From Comamonas sp. lk (GTDB lineage Bacteria > Pseudomonadota > Gammaproteobacteria > Burkholderiales > Burkholderiaceae_C), in assembly GCA_945861345.1 (NCBI GenBank), contig CAMATX010000002.1, forward strand, positions 1 to 64,000: a stretch of 64,000 nt of DNA, read 5' to 3'. Numbering within the stretch: the stretch's first letter is position 1; the number at the start of each line of letters is the position of its first letter. Of this stretch, positions 1 to 7,880 are shown in pieces. Under the pieces are notes generated by a model. It did no database searches and was not told the DNA's origin. It was given only the letters and a program-made list of their open reading frames with translations. The position numbers were made by a program, and so were the translations under genes.

Positions 1-372
1 TTTAAATAGGCCTGCGGCCTCCACCATGGTAAAGCCCTGCATGCGCAAGCTCGAGAGAAACTGCCCCATCGCCACCTGCGGGCTGACCGGCTTTTCGCTC
101 ACCAGCGTGATCGTGCCTTTAACGCGCGGGTCCACCACCACATTCATGCCGGCGACCAGCCCCAGCGTGCGGGCCACAGCCTCGATGTCGGCGGCGTTGA
201 AGTTGAGCGTAATGAAGTCGCCCCGCTTGGGCGCGGGCGCACTGGCCGCAGAAGCAGCGCTGGCCGGGGCGGGCGCTATCGCCGTTTGAGCCTGGGCGCC
301 CAGACAGGCGCAGGCCAGCGCCAGCGCGCGCCAGCGCGTGGCAGGTGGGGCAGCAAAACGAGCAAGTGACAT
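1..372 (-). CDS. gspD: Type II secretion secretin GspD, N-terminal part (cut by window edge)
   Basis: This frame is open to the window edge and is absent from the ORF track. Its ATG lies at 370-372 and it follows gspN by 6 bases. The visible 124 residues hold a signal peptide (cleavage after about residue 31, near AQA), an Ala/Pro linker, and then a typical secretin N0 domain: 'FITLNFNAADIEAVART' followed by 'VVVDPRVKGTITLVSEKPV'. GspD forms the outer-membrane channel of the type II secretion system. Its position after gspN at the end of the G-H-I-J-K-L-M-N series supports the call. The ring-forming C-terminal domain lies outside the window. Confidence 0.93.
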   Translation of the reverse strand, partial: MSLARFAAPPATRWRALALACACLGAQAQTAIAPAPASAASAASAPAPKRGDFITLNFNAADIEAVARTLGLVAGMNVVVDPRVKGTITLVSEKPVSPQVAMGQFLSSLRMQGFTMVEAAGLFK

Positions 373-378
373 GTGATT

Positions 379-1191
379 TCAACCCAGTTTGATCAAAGAG
401 CGCGCACCCATGCGCTGGCCGATGATGTTCAACAAATTCGCCAAAGCCTCTTGGCGCTCGGGCGTGGCCTGGGCCTCGCCCTCAAAACGCAATTTACCGC
501 CGGTCCACTGGCCCCGGCCCCGCAGCTGCAAACTGCCTTGCAGTGTCTGCAGATCCACCTGCGGCACGCTGCCGCCTTGCACTTGCAGCCGGTAACTGCC
601 CATGGGCCGCAGCGTGGACAGGCGCGAGGCCATGTCCAGCGCGTCCAGCGTCAGCCGTCCATCGACCTGCCAGCGACCTAGGCTGTACTGCAAAGCCACC
701 GCTTCGCTGCGCAAGAGCAACTGGCCCTGCAGGCGAATCGTGTTCCAGGGCGTGCCCAAGCCGCTGAGCCACTGCGCCGGCCAGGCCGATTGCTGGTCGG
801 CCAGCGTCCATTGTGCGCCGCCCCAGTGCGGCGCCATGGCGATGTGCCAGGCCTGGGCGGTACAGCAATCGGCGCGCACTTGCAGCGTCCACTGGGCCCA
901 GCCCGGGCGCAGTTGCCAGCGCAGGCGGCCGGGCAGGGTGCTGGCGTCGGTGCTGTCGCGCCCGCCTGTCAGCATCAGCTGGGCCGAGCCGTCCCAGAGC
1001 GTGCCTTGGGCGTCGCGCATTTGTACATGGCCTTGGGACGCGTCATCGATGAGACCCCCAAGCCAGCGCGCAGGCGCAAACAGCAGCAGCGCCGCCAAGG
1101 CGCCGAGCGCACAACCCGCGACCAAAATGCCCCAAGGCGCTGATGCCGAACGGGCACCGGGAGGCGGTATTGATAGCCAGGGCTGCGCCAT
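379..1191 (-). CDS. gspN: Type II secretion protein GspN
   Basis: Predicted 270-residue inner-membrane protein with one N-terminal membrane segment (about residues 20-42, 'ILVAGCALGALAALLLF') and a periplasmic beta-rich domain. GspN is an accessory type II secretion component of poorly defined role. The ORF track extends the frame to 1668, but that extra part only antisense-overlaps gspM coding. The ATG at 1191 sits two bases after the gspM stop and gives a normal family length. It lies between gspM and gspD, the usual order. Confidence 0.85.
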   Translation of the reverse strand: MAQPWLSIPPPGARSASAPWGILVAGCALGALAALLLFAPARWLGGLIDDASQGHVQMRDAQGTLWDGSAQLMLTGGRDSTDASTLPGRLRWQLRPGWAQWTLQVRADCCTAQAWHIAMAPHWGGAQWTLADQQSAWPAQWLSGLGTPWNTIRLQGQLLLRSEAVALQYSLGRWQVDGRLTLDALDMASRLSTLRPMGSYRLQVQGGSVPQVDLQTLQGSLQLRGRGQWTGGKLRFEGEAQATPERQEALANLLNIIGQRMGARSLIKLG

Positions 1192-1193
1192 GG

Positions 1194-1679
1194 TCAGGGG
1201 GCCGCCGGTAGTTGAAGCAGCAGGCGCCCGCTCCAGCGGCCGCCACTTTGGGTGATATGCGCCTCCAAAGGCCGCGTGCGCGCTTGCAAACGCGCTTGCG
1301 TGAGCCACTGCGCCAAGGCCGCACCGTCGGCGTCCTGGAAAGTGCATTCCAATTGGGCGCCCAGAGTCACCAAGCGCGCCGAGGGGCCGAGGGTGGCGAT
1401 GGAGGCTTGCAACAGCGCGCGCGGGTCGCCGCCGGGCGCGGTCGCCTGTGCCCGCAAAGCCTGCGCTTGGGCTTGCCACTGCAGCACCTGAATATATTGG
1501 GCGTGCACTTGCGCAGCTTGCGCCTGCGCGCTGCGCAAAGCCGTCCAGGCCGGGCGCAGCGCCACGGCCCACAAGCTGGCAAGCAGCAACACCGCCAGCG
1601 CTACGCGCAAGGCGGCTTGCTCGCGGGGGCTTGTTTGGTCCCAGCGGGCGCGCAGTGGCGCCAACCATGCGGCGCTCAT
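1194..1679 (-). CDS. gspM: Type II secretion protein GspM
   Basis: Predicted 161-residue bitopic inner-membrane protein: a short cytoplasmic start, a membrane segment at about residues 25-43 ('ALRVALAVLLLASLWAVAL'), a helical linker and a small C-terminal ferredoxin-like region. GspM partners GspL in the inner-membrane platform that links the GspE ATPase to the pseudopilus. I chose the ATG at 1679 because it overlaps the gspL stop (ATGA) and removes an upstream extension that is a shadow of gspL. Confidence 0.87.
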   Translation of the reverse strand: MSAAWLAPLRARWDQTSPREQAALRVALAVLLLASLWAVALRPAWTALRSAQAQAAQVHAQYIQVLQWQAQAQALRAQATAPGGDPRALLQASIATLGPSARLVTLGAQLECTFQDADGAALAQWLTQARLQARTRPLEAHITQSGGRWSGRLLLQLPAAP

Positions 1680-2917
1680 GGCGCGGCCTCCGCTTGGACG
1701 GTCAGGGTTTGGCCGCTGCTTTGCACACGGTATCCCCGCGCCTGCAGCGCTTGCTGCCAGCCCGCAAGCGCGGCCGGCGAAGGCTGCAGGCCCAGCACTT
1801 TGAGCTCGCCTGCGGCGTAGTCCAGGCTGCGCGGCGCCTCGGTGTTTTGCGCGGTCTCGCCCAAAGCGCTGAGCATGGCCTCTAGATCGGTGCTGGCCAG
1901 TTGGCCGCTGGTTTGCTGCAATCGGGCCACTTCGCGCTGCATTTGCAAGGGCGCGTCCAGCACCACGGTTACCGATGGGAAGGTGGCTTGCAGCGCAGCG
2001 GTCATGCCCTGGCGCTCGGCGCGCAGGGCTGCCTGTTGCTGGTAAGCGTACAGATTGAGCCCGGCGACATTGACCACAAGCAATGCGGCCATGCTCCAAC
2101 GCAGCGGCCGCCAGCGCGGCGCTTGCAGCACATGGCGCAGCCCAGCGCTCAGGCGTTTAAAGCGCCGCCCGCCGCGCGAGGCGACCAGGCCCCACTGCGC
2201 CAGGTCCCAGCTGCCTTGGCTGGCCAACATCGCGCGCTGCACGCGGGTTTGTAACTGCACCGGGCGGCCTAGCAGCTGCTCGGCCAAAGCGGCTACCGCC
2301 GGCTCGGCAAACACGGGCCACTGCGCCGGCGGCGCCAGGAAAGCTACGGTGGCGGCCTGCAAGGGCAAACGTTGCACGCCGCGCGCGCTCACCAGCACGA
2401 TGTCGGGCTGGTTGTCGGTGCCGGTGACAGCCACATAGCCCTCGGTGCTGCCCTCGGTCAGGGGGGCGTGGGCCGGTACGATGGCGCCCACATGCAAACC
2501 GGTTTGCTCCAGGGCGCGCACCCAGGCTTGCAGCCAGGCTTTGTCGCACACCGCCACGCGGCAGGCACCCTGCGCCGGACGGGGCGATGGCAGCGCCACA
2601 TGCACCGCACCGAGCTCGTCGAGCACATGTTCTTCTAACAGTGCCTCCAGCACCGACTGCAAACGGCCCGATTTGGCAGCGCCCGCAGGCAGGTGCACCT
2701 GATGCCAAGACAAACATGCGGCAGGCACCACCAGCACCAGGTCGCCGCCTTGGGAACCGCGCAGCGCAGCGGCTATCAAGGACAGCGAGGTACTGCGCGC
2801 CGCACCGCCGCCAGCCCCTTCTTGGAGCACGGCATAGTCCAGCGCCACTGCTGGCGCCGGCATGTCGATGGGGAGCAAAAGGACGGTGGTAGCCATAGGT
2901 AAGGGGATTTTTTTCAT
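1676..2917 (-). CDS. gspL: Type II secretion protein GspL
   Basis: Predicted 413-residue protein of the secretion inner-membrane platform. It has an N-terminal cytoplasmic actin-like region that recruits GspE, a membrane segment near residues 255-275 ('WSMAALLVVNVAGLNLYAY'), and a periplasmic C-terminal domain with the GspL-type 'SLDYAAGELKVLGL' strand. The ATG at 2917 overlaps the gspK stop as ATGA, like several junctions in this operon, so it is preferred over the longer track start (2956) and over an internal ATG at 2896. Confidence 0.88.
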   Translation of the reverse strand: MKKIPLPMATTVLLLPIDMPAPAVALDYAVLQEGAGGGAARSTSLSLIAAALRGSQGGDLVLVVPAACLSWHQVHLPAGAAKSGRLQSVLEALLEEHVLDELGAVHVALPSPRPAQGACRVAVCDKAWLQAWVRALEQTGLHVGAIVPAHAPLTEGSTEGYVAVTGTDNQPDIVLVSARGVQRLPLQAATVAFLAPPAQWPVFAEPAVAALAEQLLGRPVQLQTRVQRAMLASQGSWDLAQWGLVASRGGRRFKRLSAGLRHVLQAPRWRPLRWSMAALLVVNVAGLNLYAYQQQAALRAERQGMTAALQATFPSVTVVLDAPLQMQREVARLQQTSGQLASTDLEAMLSALGETAQNTEAPRSLDYAAGELKVLGLQPSPAALAGWQQALQARGYRVQSSGQTLTVQAEAAP

Positions 2918-3888
2918 TGTAGGGTGCGCGCCAGGGCCACACTGCGGGTACGCCACAGGGTTTTGACCTTCTGGTTTTCGCGCTGCACCACCGATATTTC
3001 ATGCACGGTGCGCCCCTGGATTTGCAGACTGCCCCGAATTTCAAAAAAGCGGGTTTGGGTGGCGAACAACTCGGTCTCGGGCGTGGCCGTCGGCAACTGG
3101 GCTGCCTGGCGGAACTCGGTGACGTTTTCCCAGGGTTTTTTGCTGCGCAAAAGCAAGAGGCGCTGCGCGGCGGACTGCTCCAGCGCGGGGATGGCCGCGC
3201 GCAGCACGACTTCAGGAGCGGTGTTGACGTTGATGGGCGCACTCTCGGGCAAAAGGGTGATGTAAGGGCGCAGTTTGTCGATGGCCGCGCCGTCCAGGCC
3301 CAGCCAGCGCAGCTGCTCGATGTCTTGGGGCAACAGGGCGGCCTGCGGATCGCCGTTGGCCGAGGCGGCGGCCAGATGGGCGCGCAGGTAGTCCTTGGCC
3401 AACGCTTGGGCTTGCTGCTCGGGCAGGTCCAGCAAGGCAAAAAGGCGGACCAACACCGCCACGCTGGGCGCGTGGACCTTGCCGTCGGCCACCAGGTTGC
3501 GCACGTTAAAGCGCGCTTGCAGGTCGCTCATCTGGCCGGATAAAAACGCGTCCATGCTGGGGTCGGGCGTCTGGGTGTCGTTGCGGTCGGCGGCGATAAA
3601 GCTGGACAAGCGCGCCGGTTCGAGCGCAATTGCCCAGGGCTCGGTAAGGTTGTCCGAGCCGCCTTTGCGGCCGTCTTCGGCCAGGATCAGCCGCGCCCAG
3701 TCCAGGGCGCCGTGCAGGATCCAGGTCGCTTGCATGCGGCTGCGCTCGGCGGACTCGACCTCCACTGCGCGCCACTGCTGCCACAGCGCCGCTGACGCCA
3801 GCGTGGCCACCAGGACCACGGTGAACATGGCCATCAGGATGGCGGCGCCGCTCTGGCGGCGTGCTTGCGGGTGGCGTAAGGGGCTCAT
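2914..3888 (-). CDS. gspK: Type II secretion minor pseudopilin GspK
   Basis: Predicted 324-residue large minor pseudopilin. The N-terminus 'RRQSGAAILMAMFTVVLVA' is a prepilin-type cleavage site followed by a hydrophobic helix, and, as is typical for GspK, it lacks the Glu at position 5 found in other pseudopilins. The central region has the GspK-type 'INVNTAPEVVLRA' helix-hairpin-helix-like motif. GspK forms the tip of the pseudopilus with GspI and GspJ. It overlaps gspJ upstream and gspL downstream by four bases each. Confidence 0.92.
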   Translation of the reverse strand: MSPLRHPQARRQSGAAILMAMFTVVLVATLASAALWQQWRAVEVESAERSRMQATWILHGALDWARLILAEDGRKGGSDNLTEPWAIALEPARLSSFIAADRNDTQTPDPSMDAFLSGQMSDLQARFNVRNLVADGKVHAPSVAVLVRLFALLDLPEQQAQALAKDYLRAHLAAASANGDPQAALLPQDIEQLRWLGLDGAAIDKLRPYITLLPESAPINVNTAPEVVLRAAIPALEQSAAQRLLLLRSKKPWENVTEFRQAAQLPTATPETELFATQTRFFEIRGSLQIQGRTVHEISVVQRENQKVKTLWRTRSVALARTLQ

Positions 3889-4637
3889 GGCGTGGCCCCC
3901 GCCAGCGCCGGGCGCGACCAGTCGCGGGTAATGACGCCGGCGATGGGCGCGTCAGCGGGCAGGGTCAGCACCAGGCGCACGCCGTCGGGCAGCGCATCGG
4001 TGCGGGCCAGCGGCGTAGGTGCCAGCACACCACTCGGTGCGGGCGCAGCGGATGCGGCGGAGGCTGGCGCGCGCGGTGCCGCGCTGCTGTCTTGGTCGGC
4101 GCTCGAGAGCGGGTTGGTCCAGGCACCGCCCCGGTAAAAGTAAATCTGCCAAGCTTGCAGCGGCAGCAAGGCCACCTCGCGCTGGCGTTCGGCGTCACCT
4201 GGGTTTTGCGCCCATTGGGCGGCTTGCGCCCAGGCGGCTTGTAAATCCGCACGCCGGCGCAGCGGTTCGGACTGCCAGCGCATCCAATAGCTCCCTTGGG
4301 GCCGCACCGCACGGCTCCAGGCGACCACTTGCAGGCCCTCGCCTTCCGGCGCGTCGGCCGGGCTGCGGCGCAAGATGCGCATGCCGCGCCCGTCCCAGTC
4401 CAGGCTGGAGAGGCCTGGCTGCTGCACCATGGCGTCTAAGTCGGCGCTCCACTGGGCCAGACCGGTTTGCATGGTGAGCAGCGCATCGGCACGGCCACCC
4501 AGGCGCTGCTGGGTTTGGACCATGGCGTCAAGCCCGCGCCAGCTGAGGGCAGCCATCAGCGCCATCAGGGCCAAGGCCACGAGCAGTTCCACCAAGGTGA
4601 AGCCGCGCGCGCGGTGGCTAGGCAGGCCGCGGGTCAT
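3885..4637 (-). CDS. gspJ: Type II secretion minor pseudopilin GspJ
   Basis: Predicted 250-residue pseudopilin with a clear prepilin peptidase site 'RARG|FTLVELLVAL' near residue 12 and a hydrophobic helix, followed by a GspJ-type beta-rich region ('WRGLDAMVQTQQRL', 'WSRAVRPQGSYWMRWQ'). GspJ caps the pseudopilus with GspI and GspK. The C-terminal third contains an Ala/Ser/Pro-rich stretch (about residues 180-205) that looks like a flexible insertion. It starts three bases after the gspI stop. Confidence 0.9.
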   Translation of the reverse strand: MTRGLPSHRARGFTLVELLVALALMALMAALSWRGLDAMVQTQQRLGGRADALLTMQTGLAQWSADLDAMVQQPGLSSLDWDGRGMRILRRSPADAPEGEGLQVVAWSRAVRPQGSYWMRWQSEPLRRRADLQAAWAQAAQWAQNPGDAERQREVALLPLQAWQIYFYRGGAWTNPLSSADQDSSAAPRAPASAASAAPAPSGVLAPTPLARTDALPDGVRLVLTLPADAPIAGVITRDWSRPALAGATP

Positions 4638-4640
4638 GGC

Positions 4641-5033
4641 CTAGTTGCGCCCCACAATGGTGGACAGGCGCAGCACCGGCACCTCGCCCTGGCGCACCTG
4701 GGCGTCCACGCGCACGAAATTGGGGTTGGGTGTGGGCTGCACTTGCAGCGCCACATCCATGTCTATGCCAGCCTGCGTGCAGGTGCTGCTGCTCGTGCCC
4801 ACGCCGGGCATCTGGCGCGAAAGGCGGATGTGGTGCAAGGCGTTTTCGGCGCACAGCTGGGCCAGCAAGGTGTCGCTTTGGCGCTGGGCATAAAGGGTAA
4901 GTGCGCCGCTGGCTTTGAGGCCGGCGAGCAAGGCCACGGCCACGATGGAGAGTGCTACCAGTACCTCGACCAGTGTGAAGCCCCGCCCGGCCCGGCGGGC
5001 CTGCAGCGGGAAGATGGGCTGGGGCCGGCTCAT
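4641..5033 (-). CDS. gspI: Type II secretion minor pseudopilin GspI
   Basis: Predicted 130-residue pseudopilin with leader 'RAGRG|FTLVEVLVALSIVAVALLAG' and the family's 'QLCAENALHHIRL' region, in which an 'AENAL' motif is characteristic of GspI. The length matches the family (about 120-130 residues). It nucleates the pseudopilus tip with GspJ and GspK. The start overlaps the gspH stop (ATGA), so the two are translationally coupled. Confidence 0.9.
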   Translation of the reverse strand: MSRPQPIFPLQARRAGRGFTLVEVLVALSIVAVALLAGLKASGALTLYAQRQSDTLLAQLCAENALHHIRLSRQMPGVGTSSSTCTQAGIDMDVALQVQPTPNPNFVRVDAQVRQGEVPVLRLSTIVGRN

Positions 5034-5569
5034 GGCGCGGCGCCTAGCGTGGGCGCGCCTTTAGCCGTGGTGGCAGCAATCGCAAATGGCCGCACGCCGT
5101 CGGTGGCCACGCGCACTTGCTGCCCCGGACTTTGCCGCGAGGCGATGACGATGGACTGCGGATCGAGCAAGGGCTCGGGGCCCAGGCGCACCCGGCGCGC
5201 TGGCGCATCAGCGGCTTGGGCATGGGGCAGCACGTCGGCGAGCACCGTGTCTTTGCTTTGCCAACGTTGTTCGGCCTGCGGGGGGCTGATGCCTTCGAGC
5301 ACAAAACCGGCGTCGGTACCGCGCCAGTACACCGGGGTGCCCTGCATGCGCGATTGGGCGCGCGCGGACTCTAAGATGGCCGCCAGGCGCTGGGCGTCGC
5401 GCTCCAGGTCCACGCTTTGGCTGTCGCGCATGCGCAATACCACGGCGGCAGAAGCCATGGCCATGATGAATACCACCACCATGAGTTCGAGCAGCGTAAA
5501 GCCGCCCTGGGCTGTTGGCGCACGGCGCAGCGCGTGCGGCTTAGGGCTGCCAGCTACCGATGTCCGCAT
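5030..5569 (-). CDS. gspH: Type II secretion minor pseudopilin GspH
   Basis: Predicted 179-residue pseudopilin: leader 'PTAQGG|FTLLELMVVVFIMAMASA', then a GspH-type beta domain ('DAQRLAAILESARAQSRMQGTPVYW'). The ATG at 5569 overlaps gspG by 29 bases and gives a rather long leader (about 22 residues). No alternative ATG exists between it and the cleavage site, so this start is kept. Position between gspG and gspI fits the canonical order. Confidence 0.88.
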   Translation of the reverse strand: MRTSVAGSPKPHALRRAPTAQGGFTLLELMVVVFIMAMASAAVVLRMRDSQSVDLERDAQRLAAILESARAQSRMQGTPVYWRGTDAGFVLEGISPPQAEQRWQSKDTVLADVLPHAQAADAPARRVRLGPEPLLDPQSIVIASRQSPGQQVRVATDGVRPFAIAATTAKGAPTLGAAP

Positions 5570-5984
5570 TTTTGCCCTCGCCGCCGGCCTGGCCGTCGGC
5601 GCCGAAGGACATCACGTCAATCTCGCCTTTGACGCCCGGGTTGATATAGACATAGGGCTTGCCCCAGGGGTCGTTGGGCAACAGATCGAGGTTTTTCTTC
5701 CAGTTGGCGGGCGCCGGTTCGTTCGTAGGCTTGGTGACCAATGCTGCCAGACCTTGTTCCTGGCTGGGGTAGCGGCCGTTGTCCAGGCGGTACAGCTTGA
5801 GTGCCTGCACCAGGTTGCTGATGTCGGTCTTGGCGGCGGTGACCTTGGCGTCGTCCGCGCGCTCGAGCACGTTAGGCACGATCAAGGCCGCGAGCACACC
5901 AATGATGAGCATGACCACCATCAGCTCGATGAGGGTGAAGCCGCGTTGCAAATATCCGGGGTGGGGGTGGCGAAGTTGCGTCAT
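5541..5984 (-). CDS. gspG: Type II secretion major pseudopilin GspG
   Basis: Predicted 147-residue major pseudopilin. Leader 'YLQRG|FTLIELMVVMLIIGVLAALIVPNV' is followed by the strongly conserved GspG body ('DISNLVQALKLYRLDNGRYPS', 'DPWGKPY', 'DVMSFGADGQ'), including the calcium-loop region at the C-terminus. The start at 5984 ('MTQLRHPHPG') gives the usual short leader; the track start at 6053 would lie inside the terminator of the upstream gene. First gene of the visible gsp operon. Confidence 0.95.
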   Translation of the reverse strand: MTQLRHPHPGYLQRGFTLIELMVVMLIIGVLAALIVPNVLERADDAKVTAAKTDISNLVQALKLYRLDNGRYPSQEQGLAALVTKPTNEPAPANWKKNLDLLPNDPWGKPYVYINPGVKGEIDVMSFGADGQAGGEGKNADIGSWQP

Positions 5985-6024
5985 GGTGACTGATGATAGA
6001 CGCTTCAAACTAAAGCGCGCTGAC

Positions 6025-6062
6025 AAAAAAGCCGCCGCCATGTCGGCTGACACGGCGGCGGC
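6025..6062 (-). terminator. Rho-independent terminator after the glycan-binding lipoprotein gene
   Basis: Read on the minus strand, GCCGCCGCC and GGCGGCGGC form a perfect 9-bp stem with a 14-base loop, followed by TTTTTT. It lies 45 bases after the stop of the lipoprotein gene and 41 bases before gspG, so it insulates the glucan locus from the secretion operon. Confidence 0.9.
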
Positions 6063-6106
6063 TGACCTGCGGGCCTGCTGGCAAGCCCGCGATGGTCTGT
6101 GGCGGT

Positions 6107-7738
6107 TTACTTCCAGAAGTAGAAGTTGTCCATGTAAAGAGTCTTGCCGCTGGGATAACCAACGAACTTGATCTGGGTAATGGCACCTCTGTTAGGAAGG
6201 GTGTACTTGCTTAAATCGATATCGCTGGTAGTCCATTTATTTGCGGTCAATGGGATATTAACCAGTTGCTCGACTGAGGGGGGGCCAGTGGAAATGAGGT
6301 AAACGTCGACTGAAGTGAGGTCAGCGGTCCAGAAATCTACGTGCAATTTCGTGAATGTTCTCAGATCGACTGGTGAGCCCAACTCGATGCCTTTGTAATT
6401 GAAGGTTGCCATTTTGGCGATATTGTCAAGGCCAACGTTGTACGTGGTTACGACCGTTGAGTCACCCCAATTTGGGAAATAGTTACCTCCAGGTAGCTGC
6501 GTGTACACATCAGAATAAATAGACACCACATTCGATGCCGCCAATTTTGTAGCCGCCACTGGCACATCGGTAGGGTTCGCAACGACCGGCACTACCGGGG
6601 CGGCGGGGCAGGCTAGCGAGACGCCATTAACCCCCAAGAACTTGAGGTCATCCACATAGTAGTTTGCGCTGACAACATTTTGGAAGAATGCAGGGAATAC
6701 GCTGACTTTGTTGTAGGTGTAGTCTTTATTGAAAGGCGCCGTGCTTGCGGCTTGTTTGCTGAAATCAAATGTCAAGGTTTCCCATGCGTTGTTGGTCGTG
6801 ACAGTCGCTTCGGTCTCGACGCTGTGTGTGCTATCGGAAGCGTCCTCGAGCTTCAGTCGGAACAAGCTACCAGATGGCGCATACACACGCAGTGTCATTT
6901 TCGAATTGGTCGCACTAACGGGCACGGTGGGTATGCTTTGCGCGGGATTTGCGCATGTGGAAATGGTGGCTCCGGCCCAACCTTCGTTAGCGCTGACTTT
7001 GGTTAACTTGGCCACTTTGTTGGTTGCCATGACCGGGTCTGTCGCAACTATGGCGCCAAGTCCGCCAAATGTGAACATGGTTGGGGCCGTCGTTTCATCA
7101 AAAGTCACAAACGTGGTGGCTGCCACAGGAACGACCACCGTGACGCTGACGGCTGCAGAGGTCATCGCCACGTAGTTGGTATCCGCTGCTTTGGTGGCGG
7201 TCACGGCGCACGTGCCTGCCGCAGAACCTGCTGTCAGGGTGCTTCCACTGACGGTACAAGTGCCGCTGGTGACTGCATAGCTGACAGCGCCGTTACCGCT
7301 GCCGCCGGTGGTGCTCAGGGCGGCGGTGCCGCCTGCGTTGATGCTGGTGGCGGACACAGAGGCCGTCAGGGCTGCTTGGTAGCTCAAGACCGTAACGGTG
7401 ATGGGCGAGGAGGTCGCCGACTGGTAGCTGGCATCACCCGCTTTGCTGGCAGTGACGGTACAGGTGCCGCCGGTGGCAGGCGCGGTCAGTGTGGTGCCGC
7501 TGACGGTACAGGTGCCGGTGACCACGCTGTAACTCACCGCGCCGGAACCGCTGCCCCCTGTATTTCCGAGCGTGGTGGTCGCAGAAGGCGCCAAAGTGAT
7601 GCTGGCCGCTGTGGCCGTCAGGCTCGCTTGCGCAACAGGGGCCGGGCTGGAGGCGCTGCCTCCGCCGCACGCAGACAAAAGTGCCGCCAAAGCCAAGCTG
7701 GCTGAGGCGAGGTAAAGCGGTTTGCGAGGTAGGTGCAC
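6107..7738 (-). CDS. Surface glycan-binding lipoprotein: Ig-like repeats plus carbohydrate-binding-like modules
   Basis: Predicted 543-residue lipoprotein with no catalytic domain recognised. The GTG start at 7738 has GGAGG seven bases upstream; the longer track frame runs through the operator region. The signal peptide ends in a lipobox ('LAALLSAC'). Two tandem Ig-like repeats of about 78 residues follow (both with 'SGNGAVSYxVxxGTCTVSG'-like cores). Then come two beta-sandwich modules ending in 'YYVDDLKFLG' and 'LYMDNFYFWK', of the kind attached to bacterial laminarinases. Inferred role: hold beta-glucan at the cell surface for the neighbouring GH81 and GH17. It has its own LacI-type operator. 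Confidence 0.75.
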   Translation of the reverse strand: MHLPRKPLYLASASLALAALLSACGGGSASSPAPVAQASLTATAASITLAPSATTTLGNTGGSGSGAVSYSVVTGTCTVSGTTLTAPATGGTCTVTASKAGDASYQSATSSPITVTVLSYQAALTASVSATSINAGGTAALSTTGGSGNGAVSYAVTSGTCTVSGSTLTAGSAAGTCAVTATKAADTNYVAMTSAAVSVTVVVPVAATTFVTFDETTAPTMFTFGGLGAIVATDPVMATNKVAKLTKVSANEGWAGATISTCANPAQSIPTVPVSATNSKMTLRVYAPSGSLFRLKLEDASDSTHSVETEATVTTNNAWETLTFDFSKQAASTAPFNKDYTYNKVSVFPAFFQNVVSANYYVDDLKFLGVNGVSLACPAAPVVPVVANPTDVPVAATKLAASNVVSIYSDVYTQLPGGNYFPNWGDSTVVTTYNVGLDNIAKMATFNYKGIELGSPVDLRTFTKLHVDFWTADLTSVDVYLISTGPPSVEQLVNIPLTANKWTTSDIDLSKYTLPNRGAITQIKFVGYPSGKTLYMDNFYFWK

Positions 7739-7793
7739 GGTAGGGCCTCCGGTAGATGGTTGCAAGGTAGTGAATCGCGCTAAAACGATTTTC

Positions 7794-7820
7794 TGAAAGC
7801 GCTGCCTGAAAGCGCTTTCA
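7794..7820. promoter_or_regulatory. LacI-type operator upstream of the glycan-binding lipoprotein
   Basis: Perfect 14-base palindrome TGAAAGCGCTTTCA at 7807-7820, preceded directly by an imperfect copy TGAAAGCGCTGCC (7794-7806). It lies about 70 bp upstream of the GTG start. The same sequence recurs at 10213, 10350, 19139 and (one mismatch) 35870. Confidence 0.8.
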
Positions 7821-7880
7821 TTAAATGGTATCGCTTTCTCAGGAATTTGTGGTTTGGTGTTTACCCTAGGTTGTCGGGGC

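Noticed and set aside
2157-3440. 427-residue minus-strand ORF overlapping gspK/gspL
   Set aside because: Out-of-frame shadow with Pro/Arg/Ser-rich sequence; gspK and gspL occupy the same strand in other frames.
4467-5993. 508-residue plus-strand ORF
   Set aside because: Lies antisense to gspG-J across four genes with clear prepilin motifs; long open frames are expected in high-GC DNA.
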